Positions 61,269 to 64,000 of a DNA stretch of 64,000 nucleotides are shown piece after piece. The stretch covers positions 1,512,417 through 1,576,416 of the forward strand of contig NZ_KV917369.1 in the NCBI RefSeq assembly GCF_002019595.1, read 5' to 3'. The position numbers and the translations under genes are program-made. How positions within the stretch are numbered: the stretch's first letter is position 1; each line of letters begins with the position of its first letter. This DNA comes from Priestia abyssalis (GTDB lineage: Bacteria > Bacillota > Bacilli > Bacillales > Bacillaceae_H). The notes under the pieces are model-generated. The model ran no database searches. It saw nothing but the letters and a program-made list of their open reading frames with translations, and had not been told where the DNA came from.

Positions 61269-62061
61269 CGATTAAAATAAGGATGACAGCGCTGGCTGAC
61301 GTATAAACTAAGTTTTCAAGCGAGTAGCTGGCAGCAGTTCCTCCCATTCCGGTTTTTGGCATCTCTGACGGCATCGGTACTTCAGGCGGCATCACGGATT
61401 GATCTTCTAAAATTAACACTTCGAGATCGCTGGCTGTATTGATGGCAAGTACGTGATAAATGGTATTTTGCGCTAATGCCGTATCGGAAAGGTCCAGAAT
61501 TTGCTGCTGACCATCTGCGGTTGCAATAGCTAAATCATAAATATTTGGCTCAAGTTCTTTATAGTCGCTTGTTTGTTTAAAGGACAAGTTATTAAATAAT
61601 ACATCTCCGCCTTGCAATCCCACATTGACGACAGGAGCATCAGGGGATAAGTGTGACATGCGGATTTTTGCTTTGCCATTCGTCACTTCCATGTCATCTT
61701 TTAGTATTTCCAGCTCCAGTTTTTGTAATGTGTTGGCTGCCACGACTGTATAAGCCATTCCGCCCTGTACATTAACAGATGCAGTGATGAGGGGATCTTT
61801 TTCGCCTTTTGTGCCGGCTTCATAAATTTCAACAGAATTGGATCCTTCAGGTACACTCAAGTAATCGGTTGCATCTGCAAAAACGATTCCAGAGACGACT
61901 TGTTCTTCATTTATGTATATATCGACAGCTGATGCATCAGGGGAAGCGTGAACAATGCGCACGAGTGACTCCATTTGCATTTCAGCATGTGAATGAACAG
62001 TCGCTAAAGGAAGTAAAGTGACTAAAAGTGTTAGTAAGGTTAAAAATATCTTTTTCATCAT
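61240..62061 (-). CDS. Cell-wall-anchored DUF4397 protein with MPKTG sorting signal, 273 aa
   Basis: Signal peptide (1-24, ending VHSHA). Two DUF4397 domains: VRIVHASPDASAVDIYINEE and IRMSHLSPDAPVVNVGLQGG. The C-terminus has Pro/Met-rich MPPEVPMPSE, then MPKTG, a hydrophobic helix and RRSRA, a full sorting signal with Met for Leu. Clear substrate for the overlapping sortase. ATG 62061 follows AGGAG by 6 nt. Confidence 0.9.
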   Translation of the reverse strand: MMKKIFLTLLTLLVTLLPLATVHSHAEMQMESLVRIVHASPDASAVDIYINEEQVVSGIVFADATDYLSVPEGSNSVEIYEAGTKGEKDPLITASVNVQGGMAYTVVAANTLQKLELEILKDDMEVTNGKAKIRMSHLSPDAPVVNVGLQGGDVLFNNLSFKQTSDYKELEPNIYDLAIATADGQQQILDLSDTALAQNTIYHVLAINTASDLEVLILEDQSVMPPEVPMPSEMPKTGMGGTAASYSLENLVYTSASAVILILIGVAFRRSRA

Positions 62062-62687
62062 CAATCTCTCCTTTTGTTGTTTAATTGATGGTAAAAGTTG
62101 GATGTATTAGTTGCACGTCCTTTATCTTGTGTAGTATTGGAAAAACATATACGTATAAACAAAAAATTACTTTTATCCCATATTAATGGAGGATGAGGTC
62201 TGTGCTAATAAATTTTTTTTCACTTTCATTTGCATCAAAAATAGACAGGGGTTAAACACCGCCATGTCCGTTTAAAAAGCCATTGATATAAAAATCCAGA
62301 AAGGATAGATAAAATTGGAAGTCCAATAAACAGATGCAGGTAAAGAAACAAGAAAGGCACCCCATTTTTTACCGGTATATGGAAGTAGATCTCTTTTTTC
62401 TCATGTCAAACATTTCTTGTTCTTTAAGTGAAACGAAATGCAGTAAATTCAACTTCTATTCCCATACATAGCCGTTCTTTGGTTATGTCGAACTTTCTAA
62501 ATCGATCTATATAATGTTATATATTACCTGAGCAAAGACAAAAGCAGATGTCCCAACGGATTTCTGCTCTTATTTTTGCTTTTTTTATAGATGGAAATTA
62601 TTGAGAGTTGAGATTTTGCTAGAATTCTAGGATGATAGGTTGCAGGGGGTCGTCAACCAACAAGGTAAAACCAAGGAGGAAAACGAC
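62062..62687. other. Long intergenic region
   Basis: AT-rich, no supported ORF. A hairpin AAAGCAGA...TCTGCT (62540-62570) followed by TTATTTTTGC may be a terminator. CCCATATTAATGGAGGATGAGG near 62178 faintly recalls a family C end. Confidence 0.35.
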
Positions 62688-63401
62688 ATGAAAAAAACAG
62701 GTACAATTTTAGCAGCAGCTGCATTAGCAACGACAATTTTTGCTGGAGGAGCAAGTGCAAATACACAGGCACCAACTAACTGCAAAACTTATGTTTATAC
62801 AGTTAATGGACAATCTGTCGACAGTGCGTTTATCCAACAGCTTTTAAATAAATACAGTTTCACATATAAAACGGCACAGCCTGCAAAAACGACACAACAG
62901 GCACAGCCAGCAGCTGTAAAACAGCCTACTCAAACAACAACTCAACAAGCCAAGCCAGCAGCGCAACAACCGGCAACAAATACAGAAAAACCGGCAGCGA
63001 CAACTGCTTCAAATGTGAGCGAGTTTGAAAAGCAAGTAGCAAATTTAGTTAACCAAGAGAGACAAAAAGCAGGTTTACAGCCATTACAATTAGATACAAA
63101 ATTAAGCGACGTAGCTCGTGAAAAATCAAAAGATATGATGAACAAAGGCTACTTCAGCCACCAATCTCCAACGTACGGTTCACCATTTGACATGATGAAG
63201 CAATTTGGTATCACATACAAATCAGCAGGTGAAAATATTGCTAAAGGCCAGCAAACACCGCAGGAAGTCATGAATGCTTGGATGAACAGTGAAGGCCACC
63301 GTGCAAATATCTTAAACGGCAGCTTCACTCACATCGGAGTTGGCTTTGTGAAAGACGCTCAAGGTACAACGTACTGGACACAAATGTTCATCAGCAAATA
63401 A
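62688..63401 (+). CDS. Secreted CAP (SCP/PR-1) domain protein, YkwD-like, 237 aa
   Basis: Signal peptide to about residue 25 (FAGGASA). A short domain (CKTYVYTVNGQSVDSAFIQQ) and a Gln/Pro/Thr/Ala-rich linker (about 62-110) follow. The CAP domain (about 115-237) has EFEKQVANLVNQERQKAGLQ, GYFSHQSP, SAGENIAKG and HRANILNGSFTHIGVGF. Abundant in Bacillus secretomes and on spores; biochemical role unclear. AAGGAGG before ATG 62688. Confidence 0.9.
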   Translation: MKKTGTILAAAALATTIFAGGASANTQAPTNCKTYVYTVNGQSVDSAFIQQLLNKYSFTYKTAQPAKTTQQAQPAAVKQPTQTTTQQAKPAAQQPATNTEKPAATTASNVSEFEKQVANLVNQERQKAGLQPLQLDTKLSDVAREKSKDMMNKGYFSHQSPTYGSPFDMMKQFGITYKSAGENIAKGQQTPQEVMNAWMNSEGHRANILNGSFTHIGVGFVKDAQGTTYWTQMFISK

Positions 63402-63404
63402 TAT

Positions 63405-63510
63405 AAATGCACGTAAAGAAAATGGACAGGGGATACCCCTGTCCATTTTCTTTACGCATAAGCAGCCGGGAAGCTCCCCTGCGGGTTTCTTCCCGGCTGC
63501 TTATAAAAGT
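63405..63510. repeat. Family B-like double hairpin, copy B4
   Basis: Stem 1 is 21 bp and perfect (63412-63432 with 63436-63456). Stem 2 is CATAAGCAGCCGGGAAG with CTTCCCGGCTGCTTAT. The AAAGAAC loop and tail are absent. Also serves as the end of the CAP gene. Confidence 0.75.
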
Positions 63511-63569
63511 GAGCTAATAATAAGGTGTCATATTAAAAAGGACAGCGGAACTGCCATTTGTGCATTTCG

Positions 63570-63749
63570 TTATTCACCAGCATACCAGCTATTTTGATCT
63601 TCTTTTTGAGCTTGTGATGGCTTTCCTGCCTGTGTATCTGTCTCAATTGCGAATTCTGTTTCAAATGGTTTAGATACAGGCGTTTTCTCATTTACTTTCT
63701 GAGCGTTTGCTCTAAATGCCGGTTTGTTTCGTTGTTGATTGTTTGACAT
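63570..63749 (-). CDS. Gamma-type small acid-soluble spore protein-like, 59 aa
   Basis: MSNNQQRNKPAFRANAQKVNEK, then FETEFAIETDTQ, resembles one repeat of SspE-type SASP (GTEFASETDAQ). Gln/Asn/Lys-rich. ATG 63749 follows GGAGGTGATG. Serves as an amino acid store in spores, if the assignment holds. Confidence 0.65.
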   Translation of the reverse strand: MSNNQQRNKPAFRANAQKVNEKTPVSKPFETEFAIETDTQAGKPSQAQKEDQNSWYAGE

Positions 63750-63967
63750 GATCATCACCTCCATGAAAATTAATGTACCCGGGAGGTTTTGAAACTATGC
63801 TGAAGCGTCCATGAAGGGACTGGTTCCTCAGAGGCTCGAAGGATAACAAGTTGACTTTATCCCTAAAACCGCGGTTTAATAGATAATAAGGAATAAAGGC
63901 TAACTATAAGGTGTCCTTACTCACATGTATGGGGCTCCTGATATTTGTTTTACGGAAAGGAACGGTT

Positions 63968-64000
63968 ATGGAAGAACAAAAAACACCGAAAAAGCAGACG
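63968..64000 (+). CDS. Start of a gene cut by the right edge
   Basis: MEEQKTPKKQT follows GGAAAGGAACGGTT. Only 11 codons are visible, so no family can be given. The 63780-63967 leader holds no clear signal. Confidence 0.45.
   Translation, partial: MEEQKTPKKQT

Overview
The window is about 64 kb of a low-GC, endospore-forming Bacillaceae chromosome. Evidence: the CotJABC spore coat operon, Spo0M, PAS-type sporulation-like sensor kinases, a gamma-SASP-like protein, a YjcZ-like peptide, and two blocks whose gene content and order follow Bacillus subtilis. No rRNA, tRNA, prophage or CRISPR array was recognised. The genus cannot be fixed from the sequence alone.

Layout. 1-9.7 kb: end of a site-2 protease gene, small genes, metA, bsaA, ypgQ, an ABC-F gene (yfmR-like), ypgR and a polysaccharide deacetylase. 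10-26 kb: brxA, ypiP, ypjP, a lethal-factor-like metallopeptidase, cotJABC, purU, thyA-dfrA, plsC, ilvA, ypmP, a sensor kinase and ypmQRS. This block serves folate/one-carbon, dTMP, isoleucine and redox metabolism. 26-31.5 kb: envelope proteins, a second sensor kinase and an IS200-type element. 31.8-46.2 kb: yodQ, mscL, kamA-yokU, dat, an acyltransferase, yozE, yodN, yozD, a His-rich protein/kinase/Spo0M cluster, yodM, yodL and deoD, which is the B. subtilis yod region rearranged. 46.4-64 kb: a CNNM-CBS protein, a SulP transporter, rodA, a Gly-Phe-Pro repeat protein, azoreductase behind an MhqR-like operator, EIIA-Glc, YidC, a MOSC protein, GDPD, a class F-like sortase with its likely substrate, and a CAP protein.

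The most striking item is thyA. It is split by a 320-nt group I intron of the T4 td type. P1, P2, P7, P8, P9 and P10 can be traced, and a 16-codon stub resembling the start of a GIY-YIG homing endonuclease sits in the P6 extension. Exact excision restores a 264-aa thymidylate synthase.

Second, intergenic space is filled by at least three dispersed hairpin repeat families. Family A is a double hairpin with compensatory stem changes, mostly between convergent genes and often touching a stop codon. Family B is a long stem with a conserved AAAGAAC-type loop, a second stem and a conserved tail. Family C is a MITE-like element of 50-110 bp. A 142-bp element with perfect terminal inverted repeats, IS605-type end relics and an IS200 copy add to this.

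Other leads are a strong promoter followed about 80 nt later by a terminator (small RNA candidate), a hairpin enclosing the probable start codon of a CNNM gene, and a sortase gene overlapping its likely MPKTG substrate gene.
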